From Salinispora fenicalii (GTDB taxonomy: Bacteria; Actinomycetota; Actinomycetes; Mycobacteriales; Micromonosporaceae): a stretch of 64,000 nt of DNA. The notes under the pieces were generated by a model. The model saw only the letters and a list, made by a program, of their open reading frames with translations, had not been told where the DNA came from and ran no database searches. Positions 1 to 8,345 of the stretch are shown piece after piece. The first letter of the stretch is position 1. Each line of letters begins with the position of its first letter. The DNA is taken from contig NZ_KI911472.1 of assembly GCF_000514815.1 (NCBI RefSeq), positions 327,713-391,712 of the forward strand. The letters run 5' to 3'. Made by a program: the position numbers and the translations under genes.

Positions 1-565
1 CGGGGTGCTGGTATGGCCCATAGGTATTGGCACCCCGGGTGATGACCACGTCGAGCCCGTGCGTGCGGTGGTAGGAGAGGGCGAGCAGGTCGGCGGCGGC
101 CTTGCTGGCCGAGTACGGAGAGCTGGGATTCAGCGGCGCGGAGGCAGCCCATGAGCCCTGGTCGATGGCGCCATACACCTCGTCGGTGGAGACGTGGAGA
201 AACCGCCCGGTCCGGTGCCGCAGCGCGGCGTCGAGCAGGACCCCGGTGCCGCCCACGTTGGTGCTGATAAACGGGGCGGCGCTAGCGATGGAGCGGTCCA
301 CGTGGGATTCGGCGGCGAGGTGGACGATGACGTCATGTCCGGCGACGGTGGCGTCTACCAGCTCCACATCGCACACGTCGCCGTGGACGATGCGGAGGCG
401 GGGGTCGTCGCGGACCGGGTCGAGGCTGCCCTCGGTGCCGGCGTATGTGAATGAGTCCAGCACGGTTACCCGGTCTGCCCGCAGGACGGATTCGGTGCCC
501 TGGAGTAGCCGGCGCACATACGCCGAGCCGATGAAGCCGGCCCCGCCGGTGACGAGGAGTTTCAC
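1..565 (-). CDS. rfbB: dTDP-glucose 4,6-dehydratase, N-terminal part (cut by window edge)
   Basis: The first 188 residues are visible; the 3' part lies outside the window. An NAD-binding Rossmann motif TGGAGFIGS sits near residues 6-14, the dehydratase STDEVYG segment near 125-131 and the catalytic YSASK near 150. The family converts dTDP-glucose to dTDP-4-keto-6-deoxyglucose for deoxysugar or rhamnose synthesis. The GTG start at 565 is supported by a -10-like TACGGT (573-578 read leftward) seven bases upstream, so the mRNA is probably leaderless. It diverges from pafA with 114 bases between starts. Other NDP-sugar dehydratases of the extended SDR family are possible, but the motif set fits RmlB best. 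Confidence 0.85.
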   Translation of the reverse strand, partial: MKLLVTGGAGFIGSAYVRRLLQGTESVLRADRVTVLDSFTYAGTEGSLDPVRDDPRLRIVHGDVCDVELVDATVAGHDVIVHLAAESHVDRSIASAAPFISTNVGGTGVLLDAALRHRTGRFLHVSTDEVYGAIDQGSWAASAPLNPSSPYSASKAAADLLALSYHRTHGLDVVITRGANTYGPYQHP

Positions 566-679
566 GGCTTGCACCGTACCGTGGGGGCGGGGCAGCGCGG
601 GCCGTAGCTGGCGTCGGATGGTCGGGACGGGTGCGGTGAGCACTGCCCAGATGTCGGCTTGTGCGGCTAGTGTCGCATC

Positions 680-2038
680 ATGGAGCGGCGAATCTTCGGC
701 ATCGAGACCGAGTACGGCGTCACCTGTACCTATCGTGGGCAGCGTCGGCTCTCCCCCGACGAGGTTGCGCGGTACCTGTTCCGGCGGGTGGTGTCGTGGG
801 GCCGGTCGAGCAATGTCTTCCTGCGCAACGGCGCCCGGCTGTATCTCGACGTCGGTTCGCACCCGGAGTACGCGACGCCGGAGTGCGACTCGGTGGCGGA
901 CCTGGTGGCACATGACCGCGCCGGCGAGCGGATCTTGGAGGGCCTGCTCGTCGATGCGGAGAAGCGGCTGCACGACGAGGGCATCGCCGGCGAGATCTAC
1001 CTGTTCAAGAACAACACCGACTCGGCGGGAAACTCGTATGGTTGCCACGAGAACTACCTCGTCTCCCGGCACGGCGAGTTCGGCCGGCTGGCGGATGTGT
1101 TGATCCCGTTCCTGGTCACCCGACAGTTGATCTGTGGTGCGGGGAAGGTTCTCCAGACGCCACGGGGTGCGGTCTACTGCCTGTCGCAGCGGGCCGAGCA
1201 CATCTGGGAGGGGGTCTCGTCGGCGACCACGCGGAGCCGGCCGATCATCAACACCCGAGACGAGCCACACGCGGATGCTGAGCGGTACCGCCGGCTGCAC
1301 GTGATCGTCGGCGACTCGAACATGAACGAGGTCACCACCCTGCTGAAGGTGGGCGCCGCGGACATTGTGCTCCGGATGATCGAGTCCGGGGTGGTGATGC
1401 GGGATCTGACGCTGGAGAACCCGATCCGCGCGATCCGCGAGGTGTCGCACGACATCACCGGGCGGCGAAAGGTGCGGCTGGCTTCCGGAAAGGAGATCAG
1501 CGCGCTGGAGGTCCAGCAGGAGTATCTGGCGAAGGCCACGGAGTTCGTCGAGCGGCGCGGCGGCGACCAGACGGCGAAGCGGGTGGTGGAGCTCTGGGGC
1601 CGGGTGCTGCGGGCGGTGGAGACCGGTGATCTGGAGCCGGTCGCCCGGGAGATCGACTGGGTGACCAAGCTGCGATTGATCGAACGTTACCAACGCAAGC
1701 ATGAGCTGCCGTTGTCGCATCCGCGGGTGGCACAGATGGATCTCGCCTACCACGATCTTCGTCGCGGTCGGGGCCTGTATGGCTTGCTGGAGCGGCGGGG
1801 CCAGGTGGACCGGGCGGCGACCGACCCGGAGATCTTCGAGGCGAAGGAGACACCGCCGCAGACCACTCGAGCGCGACTGCGGGGCGAGTTCATCCGGCAT
1901 GCCCAGGAGAAGCGGCGGGACTTCACCGTCGACTGGGTGCACCTGAAGCTCAACGACCAGGCGCAGCGCACGGTGTTGTGCAAGGACCCCTTCCGGGCGT
2001 ACGACGAGCGGGTGGAGCGGCTGATCGCCAGCATGTGA
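680..2038 (+). CDS. pafA: Pup--protein ligase PafA
   Basis: A 452-residue protein of the carboxylate-amine ligase fold that couples the C-terminal glutamate of Pup to lysines of proteins destined for the actinobacterial proteasome. It opens with MERRIFGIETEYG, typical of PafA. An aspartate at residue 57 (YLDVGSHPEYATPEC) coincides in number with the catalytic Asp57 reported for mycobacterial PafA. Length is normal for the family. The ATG at 680 lies six bases after a TAGTGT -10 box (668-673), suggesting a leaderless transcript. Downstream pafB and pafC are separated from it by a small membrane gene and an opposing DUF3866 gene. Pup and the proteasome subunits are not in the window. Confidence 0.97.
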   Translation: MERRIFGIETEYGVTCTYRGQRRLSPDEVARYLFRRVVSWGRSSNVFLRNGARLYLDVGSHPEYATPECDSVADLVAHDRAGERILEGLLVDAEKRLHDEGIAGEIYLFKNNTDSAGNSYGCHENYLVSRHGEFGRLADVLIPFLVTRQLICGAGKVLQTPRGAVYCLSQRAEHIWEGVSSATTRSRPIINTRDEPHADAERYRRLHVIVGDSNMNEVTTLLKVGAADIVLRMIESGVVMRDLTLENPIRAIREVSHDITGRRKVRLASGKEISALEVQQEYLAKATEFVERRGGDQTAKRVVELWGRVLRAVETGDLEPVAREIDWVTKLRLIERYQRKHELPLSHPRVAQMDLAYHDLRRGRGLYGLLERRGQVDRAATDPEIFEAKETPPQTTRARLRGEFIRHAQEKRRDFTVDWVHLKLNDQAQRTVLCKDPFRAYDERVERLIASM

Positions 2039-2092
2039 GCGCCCGGCGGCCGGTGGGTCGACCCATCGGCCGCCGGGTAGGCTGGCCACGCC

Positions 2093-2278
2093 ATGATGCC
2101 AAGCCAACCGGGCGGTTCCGGCTCCGAGAAGCAGAGCTGGACTGAGCGCCGCCGCCAGAAGATTCGTGCCGAAATCGAGCGAAACCGCCGCGGCGAGTAC
2201 ACGGTGCCCACCTGGGTGCTGGCGCTCGCCCTAGCCGCGATCGTGCTGGCCTGGGTTGCATTGCTGATCTTGGCCTGA
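2093..2278 (+). CDS. small single-span membrane protein
   Basis: A 61-residue protein with a charged, Arg/Glu-rich N-terminal half (residues 14-36) and one hydrophobic helix at about residues 39-60 that runs to the C-terminus. The start could be either of two adjacent ATG codons (2093 or 2096). A TAGGCT box lies nine bases upstream. It sits directly after pafA and converges with the DUF3866 gene. The family is not recognised; a tail-anchored or single-pass inner-membrane protein is the only structural statement that can be made. Confidence 0.65.
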   Translation: MMPSQPGGSGSEKQSWTERRRQKIRAEIERNRRGEYTVPTWVLALALAAIVLAWVALLILA

Positions 2279-2300
2279 GCGGCGGCCAGCTGATTTGGGT

Positions 2301-2323
2301 CTGAGCGGTGGTCAGCCGCTCAG
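2301..2323. terminator. short hairpin between convergent genes
   Basis: CTGAGCGG (2301-2308) pairs perfectly with CCGCTCAG (2316-2323) around a seven-base loop. It lies exactly between the end of the small membrane gene and the end of the opposing DUF3866 gene. There is no T-tract, so termination is inferred from position and symmetry. Confidence 0.4.
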
Positions 2324-3405
2324 CTAGCCAGCCGCGCGGCGTGCCGTCCGGCCGCCGCGGCGGCGAGGAAGTAGGCGTGGTCGGCATCCAGGCCGCGCCC
2401 CATCGTCGACAGCGGTACCGGGCTGGCCCGCAGCGCGGCGTCGAGGCCGACTACCGGTACCCGGCGCACCTGGTGCCGGGCGGTGAGCGGGGCCAGCGCC
2501 GTCTCGACCGCAGCGGCCAGCGCCGGCTCGAGTTGGTCGGGCACGACCAACTCGGCGGGGGCCAGGGCTACCCGGCCGTACGCGGTCAGGCTGTGGTGGG
2601 AGATGCCGTGGTGTCGGGGGCGGGGGTCCGCGGCGGAGATGCGCAGGGAACCGACCGGCCGCCCACCCAGTGCAGCGATCGCGTTGACCGCCTCGCCGAC
2701 GGCCACCCCGGAGAAGCCCCAACGGGTGCCGGTGCCGAGGTTGCCGGGTCCCTGGGCGACGACGGCCAGGTCGGCGTGGAGCACGTGCCGTGCGGCGAGC
2801 AGGCCGGAGTGCAGGGTGCTCGCCTCCAGGTCGCCGCCGAACGCCTGCCCGACACTGATTGTGCCGGCGAGGTGTCCGTGGAGCCCGGCGAGGGTGCGGG
2901 AGAACCAGGCCGGCAGCGCGCCCCCGTCGGTGAGCAGGTACGCCACCCGCGCGTCGGGCGCGTCGGCGCGGATCCCAGCGAGTATCGCCGGGAGGGCGGA
3001 GTGCAGGTCGGCGGTGACCACGGGTAGGCCGTCCAGGTCGTCGGCGTCGGCCAAGGCAGCTCGGTGTGGGGACGCCTCCTCGTCCACGCCGAGCAGGATC
3101 GGCTGCAACGGCGTGTAGCGAGCTTTGACCAGGTGCCCCCCGGCGCGACTGTCCGCCGGCGCGGGCGGATCCGGCGGTAGCCGGTCCGGCAGGGCCACGA
3201 CCAGGGCGTAGCCGCCGGTGCCGAGGCCCATCAGCAGGGCACCGGCGTTGAGCAGCACTCGATCCCCGAGGCGTGGTCTACCGACCAACTCGGGGTAGGC
3301 GAGCGCGCGCATCGTCGAGTCGTCGGCGAGCGTGACAGTCAATTCGACCGCGCCGCTCCACTCCCGCCGGACCGCCGCTACCGTTCCCGACCGCCATCGC
3401 ACCAT
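2320..3405 (-). CDS. DUF3866 family protein
   Basis: A 361-residue soluble protein that resembles the actinobacterial DUF3866 family; its function is unknown. The N-terminal ~90 residues look like a beta-rich domain (WRSGTVAAV, GDRVLLN, GTGGYALVV). The rest is alpha/beta with glycine-rich segments such as QGPGNLGTGTRWGFSG and a conserved-looking HHGISHHSLTAYGR. The ATG at 3405 is preceded by a leftward TAGCGT -10 box (3413-3418) with a seven-base gap. It diverges from pafB and lies inside the Paf locus, which is suggestive but does not prove a role in pupylation. Confidence 0.75.
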   Translation of the reverse strand: MVRWRSGTVAAVRREWSGAVELTVTLADDSTMRALAYPELVGRPRLGDRVLLNAGALLMGLGTGGYALVVALPDRLPPDPPAPADSRAGGHLVKARYTPLQPILLGVDEEASPHRAALADADDLDGLPVVTADLHSALPAILAGIRADAPDARVAYLLTDGGALPAWFSRTLAGLHGHLAGTISVGQAFGGDLEASTLHSGLLAARHVLHADLAVVAQGPGNLGTGTRWGFSGVAVGEAVNAIAALGGRPVGSLRISAADPRPRHHGISHHSLTAYGRVALAPAELVVPDQLEPALAAAVETALAPLTARHQVRRVPVVGLDAALRASPVPLSTMGRGLDADHAYFLAAAAAGRHAARLAS

Positions 3406-3554
3406 GTGGGCGACGCTAGCGGTCGAGCCGGGTGGGCCCGGCGTCCGGGGGTGGCACGGGCGGCGCGACGGCCCGGTGCCGGTGACCCACCGGGGCGAGA
3501 CGCGCGGCGCGATAGGTACATTTGTTCGCCGGCATTGGCTGCTAGCGTCGTACC

Positions 3555-4547
3555 GTGTCGCGGAACCGTACCGAACGCCTGGTCAATCTGGTGATCTGCC
3601 TCCTGTCCACGCGACGGTTCCTGACCGCCGTGCAGATCGCCGCGACCGTGCCCGGTTACGAGCATGATCCACACGACGTGCGGGACCACGAGGCGTTCCA
3701 ACGCAAGTTTGAGCGAGACAAGGCTGAGCTGCGCGAGCTCGGCGTCCCGCTGGAGACCGGGACGGCCAGCGCCTTCGACATCGAGCCGGGCTATCGCATC
3801 GCCCGCCGGCAGTATGCGCTGCCCGAGATCCCGCTCGAGCCGGATGAGGCCGCGGCGGTCGGCATCGCCGCCCGGCTGTGGCAGCACGCTGGTTTGGCCG
3901 CCGCCGCTTCATCCGGGTTGGCGAAGCTGCGCGCGGCCGGTGTCGACGTGGACCCACAGGCCACGCTCGGGCTGGAGCCGATGGTGACCGTCGACCCGGC
4001 CTTCGCGCCGCTGACCGCCGCGGCCCGGGACCGCCGCGAGGTGGCCTTCGACTACCGGGTCCCGGACCGGGACGAGCCGTCTGCCCGCCGACTGCAGCCG
4101 TGGGGGGTGGTCTGCTGGCGGGGTCGGTGGTACGTGGTGGGGCACGACCTGGATCGGGCCGCGGCCCGCTGCTTCCGCCTCTCCCGCATGGTGGGGGCGG
4201 TTCGGACGGTTGGCCCGTCGGGGGCGTACGAGCCGCCGGCCGAGGTGGACCTGATCAGCTATGTCGCTCGCTCGTCCGGTCCAGTGGAGCGCACCGGCCG
4301 CGCCCGGGTGCTCGTCGCGCCCAACCGGGCTGCCGGGTTGCGCCGGTGGGCGGTGGAGACGACCTCGGGTCCCACCGGTGATCAACTCGTCTTGCCCTAC
4401 GCGGACCCGGAGGCGCTCGCCGGTCAGCTCGTCGGATATGGCCCGGACGTGCGGGTGCTCGACCCACCGGAGGTACGGGAGGCAGTCATTCAACGGCTCA
4501 AGGAGACCGCAGCGCGCCACGACATCGGGATCGGGGGTGCCCGGTGA
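3555..4547 (+). CDS. pafB: PafB, WYL-domain transcriptional regulator
   Basis: A 330-residue protein with an N-terminal winged-helix/HTH region (about 1-80, beginning SRNRTERLVNLVICLLSTRR), a central WYL domain (about 145-225, including FDYRV and GRWYVVGHD) and a C-terminal WCX-like part. In mycobacteria PafB and PafC form a heterodimer that activates DNA-damage genes independently of LexA; that role is family knowledge. The GTG start at 3555 follows a TAGCGT -10 box (3543-3548) by six bases. The stop overlaps the pafC start by four bases, indicating translational coupling. Confidence 0.93.
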   Translation: MSRNRTERLVNLVICLLSTRRFLTAVQIAATVPGYEHDPHDVRDHEAFQRKFERDKAELRELGVPLETGTASAFDIEPGYRIARRQYALPEIPLEPDEAAAVGIAARLWQHAGLAAAASSGLAKLRAAGVDVDPQATLGLEPMVTVDPAFAPLTAAARDRREVAFDYRVPDRDEPSARRLQPWGVVCWRGRWYVVGHDLDRAAARCFRLSRMVGAVRTVGPSGAYEPPAEVDLISYVARSSGPVERTGRARVLVAPNRAAGLRRWAVETTSGPTGDQLVLPYADPEALAGQLVGYGPDVRVLDPPEVREAVIQRLKETAARHDIGIGGAR

Positions 4548-5557
4548 GCCGGTCTGTTCGGCCCGGGTCCCGTACCTCTGCGGACCGGTTGGCCCGGCTA
4601 CTCAACCTGGTGCCCTTCCTGCTGGCCCGGCCCGGTATCGAGATCGCCGAGGCGGCGGATGACCTGGGGGTTACCGAGCGGCAGCTGCGGGAGGATCTGG
4701 AGCTGCTCTGGGTATGTGGGTTGCCGGGCTACGGCCCGGGGGACCTGATCGACATGGCCTTCGACGGCGACCGGGTGACGATCACCTACGACGCCGGCAT
4801 TGATCGGCCGTTGCGACTGACTCCCGACGAGGCCCTCGCGCTGGTCGTGGCGCTGCGCATGCTGGCGGAGACACCGGGGGTGGCCAACCGGGAAGCGGTG
4901 GAGCGGGCCCTGGTCAAGATCGAAAGTGCCGCGGGTGACCGGTTGGGTGCCCCGGTCGCGGTCCGGCTGCCGGCGGACAACCCCCGGGTGGCAGAGCTGC
5001 GGGCGGCGGTAGAGAGCGGCCGGGCGTTGCGGATCACCTACTACTCGGTGGCCCGGGACGAGACGATCGAGCGGACCGTTGATCCGCTGCGAATGCTCAT
5101 CATCGGCGGCCGGGCGTATGTGGAGGCCTGGTGCCGCCGGGCGGAGGGAATGCGGATGTTCCGGGTCGACCGGATCGACGCGGTGACCCGGTTGGACGAG
5201 CCGGCGCAGGTACCGCCGCAGGCGGTGCCGCACGATCTCACCGGCGGTGTGTTCCGGCCTACGGCGGATCTGCCGCTGGTCACCCTGCGAATCGGTCGGA
5301 GCGAGCGGTGGATCACCGAGTACTACCCGTGTGAGCGGGTCGAACAAGGCGATGGCGAGTGGTTGGTCTCGCTCCGGGTCACCGACCTGGGCTGGGCCCG
5401 CCGCTTCGTGTTGGGCCTGGGCCCGGAGGTCACCGTGGTGGCGCCGGCGGAACTGGCCGCCCAGGTGCATGCCGCGGCGACCGCCGCCCTCGAGGCTTAC
5501 GCCACGCCACCGCCGGACGCAGTGGCCGACCCGGCGGCGCCGAGGCGGGGCCAGTAG
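4544..5557 (+). CDS. pafC: PafC, WYL-domain transcriptional regulator
   Basis: A 337-residue partner of PafB with the same order of domains: an N-terminal HTH (SRTSADRLARLLNLVPFLLAR), a WYL domain around residues 165-220 (ITYYSVARDETIERTVDPLR, GGRAYVEAWCRR, FRVDRI) and a C-terminal WCX domain. It begins with GTG inside the last codons of pafB (GTGA overlap), so the two are almost certainly co-translated in equal amounts. The C-terminus carries a short Pro/Ala-rich tail. Confidence 0.93.
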   Translation: MSRSVRPGSRTSADRLARLLNLVPFLLARPGIEIAEAADDLGVTERQLREDLELLWVCGLPGYGPGDLIDMAFDGDRVTITYDAGIDRPLRLTPDEALALVVALRMLAETPGVANREAVERALVKIESAAGDRLGAPVAVRLPADNPRVAELRAAVESGRALRITYYSVARDETIERTVDPLRMLIIGGRAYVEAWCRRAEGMRMFRVDRIDAVTRLDEPAQVPPQAVPHDLTGGVFRPTADLPLVTLRIGRSERWITEYYPCERVEQGDGEWLVSLRVTDLGWARRFVLGLGPEVTVVAPAELAAQVHAAATAALEAYATPPPDAVADPAAPRRGQ

Positions 5558-5567
5558 GCTGGGCGCC

Positions 5568-5816
5568 GTGGTGGTGTGGATCGTGGTCGCGCTGGTGGTG
5601 CTCCCGTTCGTGCTGCTCGGGCTGGCCCTGCGGCCGGTGTTGACCCGGCTGCATCGGCTGCGGCGGGCGGCGGTGGTGTTGCAACGGCAGGCAGGTGAGG
5701 CCGCAGCGCTCCAGACGACCGCGGCGGCGCTGCAGGCGCGGGCCGAAGGGCTGCAGGAACAGCTGGCGGCCACCCAGCGGCAGGTCGCCGCGGTCCGATC
5801 CCGCCGCGGCGGGTAG
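5568..5816 (+). CDS. small membrane-anchored coiled-coil protein
   Basis: An 82-residue protein: one transmembrane helix at about residues 1-22 (rich in V and L) followed by a short basic stretch and a Gln/Ala/Leu-rich heptad pattern (about 35-75) that should form a coiled coil. The GTG at 5568 is chosen because a TAGGCT box (5555-5560) ends seven bases before it, matching the leaderless pattern of this region. The gene lies ten bases after pafC and upstream of tatA. No family is recognised; Tat-A/B-like topology (short helix plus amphipathic region) is noted, but it lacks a recognisable Tat motif. Confidence 0.6.
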   Translation: MVVWIVVALVVLPFVLLGLALRPVLTRLHRLRRAAVVLQRQAGEAAALQTTAAALQARAEGLQEQLAATQRQVAAVRSRRGG

Positions 5817-6000
5817 CAATCGCCATCCGCCCCTGGTGGCCCGGGTCGGAGGCGAAGCGGGCGGCCGAGGACATCCGCGGTTGGCCTAGACTTCATCGAG
5901 CCGGAACGGTCCTGTACCGCCCAGCGGGTGGCAAGGCCGCAGGACGCACGTACGATGGCTGCGACACCACCTGCCCGACACCGAGAGACCGGAGCTTTCC

Positions 6001-6306
6001 ATGGGTGCCCTAAGGCCGTGGCACATCGCCGTACTCGTGGTCGTGCTGATCCTGCTCTTTGGCGCGAAGCGGCTCCCCGACGCGGCCCGCTCGCTGGGCC
6101 GTTCGTTGCGGATCATCAAGGCCGAGACGAAGAGCCTGCACGACGACGACCGTGACCTGGCCGAGAAGGCCGACGCCCAGACTGGCTACCAGCCGTTGCC
6201 GCCGCAGGTTCAGCAGGGGCAGCCGTACCCCCAGCAGCCGACCTACCCGGCCCCGCCGCAGCAGCAGCCGGTCGTTGACCCGGTGCAGCGCACCCGCGAC
6301 AACTGA
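6001..6306 (+). CDS. tatA: Sec-independent translocase subunit TatA
   Basis: A 101-residue protein with the TatA signature: a single N-terminal transmembrane helix (about 6-22), the FGAKRLPDAARSLGRSLR hinge and amphipathic helix (about 22-40), then an acidic patch and a Pro/Gln-rich tail. TatA oligomers form the pathway by which folded proteins bearing twin-arginine signals cross the membrane. A GGAG motif stands upstream of the ATG. tatC follows after 18 bases, so the pair is an operon. Confidence 0.95.
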   Translation: MGALRPWHIAVLVVVLILLFGAKRLPDAARSLGRSLRIIKAETKSLHDDDRDLAEKADAQTGYQPLPPQVQQGQPYPQQPTYPAPPQQQPVVDPVQRTRDN

Positions 6307-6324
6307 TCGAGGGGCCCCACCACC

Positions 6325-7275
6325 GTGGCCTTCGCCCTGCGTAAACGCGGCCCGAGCAGTTTCCAACGGGCCTCGGAAGGCTCGATGACGCTGGTCGAGC
6401 ACGTCCGCGAGCTGCGCAACCGGCTGTTCAAGGCGTCGCTGGCGATCCTGATCGGCTTCGGCGTCGGCCTCTGGCTCGCCGGGCCGGTGCGCGGCGTCTT
6501 GCAGCGGCCCTACTGCGAGCTGCCCCAGGCGCAGACCACCGACGGCGCCTGCGACTTCGTGCAGCTCGGTCCCGCTGACCTGTTCCTGCTCAACCTCAAG
6601 ATCGGTCTGTGGGTGGGGCTGATCCTCGCCGCGCCGGTCTGGCTGTATCAGCTGTGGGCCTTCATCGCCCCCGGCCTGCACAAGCACGAGCGGCGCTACG
6701 CGTACGCCTTTACCTCGCTCGCGGCGCCGCTGTTCGCCGCTGGCGCGGTGCTGGCGTACTTCGTGACCGCCAAGGGCCTGGAGTTCCTGCTGCAGGTCTC
6801 CGGCCCCGAGATCAATACCACCCTCGACATCACCCGGTACATCTCGTTCGTTACCAACCTGATTCTGCTGTTCGGGGTGGCGTTCGAGTTCCCGCTGATC
6901 GTGTTGATGCTCAACTTCGTCGGCGTTGCCAGCGCGAAGCGGTTGCTGGGCTGGTGGCGGGTGGCCGTCTTCGTGTTCTTCGCCTTCGCGGCGGTGGTCA
7001 CGCCCACGCCCGACCCGTTCGGTATGACCGCGTTGGCCTTGTGCCTGTGTGCCCTCTACTTCGCGGCCGTTGGTGTCGCGTTCCTCAACGACAAGCGTCG
7101 GGGCCGCGGCAAGGAGATCTACGCCGGCCTCGCCGACGACGAGGCGTCACCGCTGGCGGAGGGGAGTGACCCGGTCGAGGCGAGTGCCCCGGTTGGAGCG
7201 CCGGAGTCGATCGCGGAGCCGGAGCCGGTCGCCAAGCCCACACCGATCGAGCGCCGCTACGACGACATGACCTGA
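6325..7275 (+). CDS. tatC: Sec-independent translocase subunit TatC
   Basis: A 316-residue polytopic membrane protein with six predicted spans between about residues 30 and 245. The TatC hallmark MTLVEHVRELRNRL lies at the start of the first helix, and the first periplasmic loop and FPLIVLML segment are typical. TatC binds twin-arginine signal peptides and is the receptor of the Tat translocase. The last ~60 residues are a charged, Glu/Pro-rich cytosolic tail, common in actinobacteria. The start is GTG at 6325. Confidence 0.96.
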   Translation: MAFALRKRGPSSFQRASEGSMTLVEHVRELRNRLFKASLAILIGFGVGLWLAGPVRGVLQRPYCELPQAQTTDGACDFVQLGPADLFLLNLKIGLWVGLILAAPVWLYQLWAFIAPGLHKHERRYAYAFTSLAAPLFAAGAVLAYFVTAKGLEFLLQVSGPEINTTLDITRYISFVTNLILLFGVAFEFPLIVLMLNFVGVASAKRLLGWWRVAVFVFFAFAAVVTPTPDPFGMTALALCLCALYFAAVGVAFLNDKRRGRGKEIYAGLADDEASPLAEGSDPVEASAPVGAPESIAEPEPVAKPTPIERRYDDMT

Positions 7276-7344
7276 CGCGGGTGCCCCTGCCCGCATGCCG
7301 GGTGGGGGTGCGGGCCCGGGTCCCGTCCCGGTACGGTGCACGCC

Positions 7345-8265
7345 GTGACCGCAGTCGATTTTGCTGGTGCCGGTCGTCCGGTCGCCGTCCTGGTCAATCC
7401 AAGCGCCGGCCGGGGGCGGCATCGCGGGATGCTCCCCACTGTGGTGCACCGGCTGGCGGCTGGCGGCCATCCGGTGCGGGTGCTTGCCGCACACACTCCG
7501 GCGCAGGCCCAGGCGGCCTGTCGCGCGGCGGTGGCCGACGGCGCGGTAGCGCTGGTCGCGGTCGGTGGTGACGGGACCGCGCACCTGGCGCTACAGGCGG
7601 TGGCGGGCACTCCAGTGCCGTTCGCGGTGGTGCCGGCGGGGACCGGGAACGACTTCGCCGGTGACACCGGGTTCCCGGCCGATCCTCTCGCCGCGGCCGA
7701 CGCGATCGCCGCTGCGCTGCGGCACGGGCGCTCCCATCCGATCGACCTAGCCCGTACCACTGCGGCGGACGGCACGCAGCGGTGGTACGGGGCGGTGCTC
7801 GCCGCCGGCATCGATGCGATCATTAACGAGCGGGCCAACCAGATGCGGTGGCCCCGGGGCCCGCGCCGCTACGACCTGGCGATCCTGGTGGAGCTGGCCC
7901 GGCTGCGGCCCCGCCGTTACACGTTGCGCCTGGACGGGGTGACCCACGAGTTGGACGCCGTGCTGGTGGCGGTCGGCAACTGCGCCCGCTACGGCGGTGG
8001 GATGCGGATCTGCCCTGCCGCCGATCCGACCGATGGGCTGCTCGACGTCGTGGTCGGCGGGCGGTTCAACCGGCGTACGCTGTTGCGGATCAAGCCCCAT
8101 ATCTATCCGGGGACGCACGTTGAGCACCCGCTAGTGCGCAGTTTTCGGGCGCGGACGGTGGAGGTGTCCGCCGCGGGCATCACCGGTTACGCCGACGGGG
8201 AGCGGGTGGCTGAACTGCCGGTGACGATCACCGCGGCCCCGGCGGCGGTACGGCTGCTGCGCTGA
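7345..8265 (+). CDS. diacylglycerol kinase-like lipid kinase
   Basis: A 306-residue protein of the DAGK catalytic family. Visible motifs are VNPSAGRG near the N-terminus, the nucleotide-binding VGGDGTAHLALQA and the PAGTGNDFA motif. These enzymes phosphorylate diacylglycerol or related lipids at the membrane. The GTG at 7345 is preferred over one nine bases upstream because a TACGGT -10 box (7332-7337) ends seven bases before it. Its place between tatC and helY is reminiscent of the conserved actinobacterial arrangement. The exact lipid substrate cannot be told from sequence. Confidence 0.88.
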   Translation: MTAVDFAGAGRPVAVLVNPSAGRGRHRGMLPTVVHRLAAGGHPVRVLAAHTPAQAQAACRAAVADGAVALVAVGGDGTAHLALQAVAGTPVPFAVVPAGTGNDFAGDTGFPADPLAAADAIAAALRHGRSHPIDLARTTAADGTQRWYGAVLAAGIDAIINERANQMRWPRGPRRYDLAILVELARLRPRRYTLRLDGVTHELDAVLVAVGNCARYGGGMRICPAADPTDGLLDVVVGGRFNRRTLLRIKPHIYPGTHVEHPLVRSFRARTVEVSAAGITGYADGERVAELPVTITAAPAAVRLLR

Positions 8266-8345
8266 TCGCCGGTCAGCCGGCCCAAGGTCCGGCACCGTGC
8301 CCGGTTAGCGCAGCACGGCCAGGTCCCGCACCGCGTTGAGCCCGG

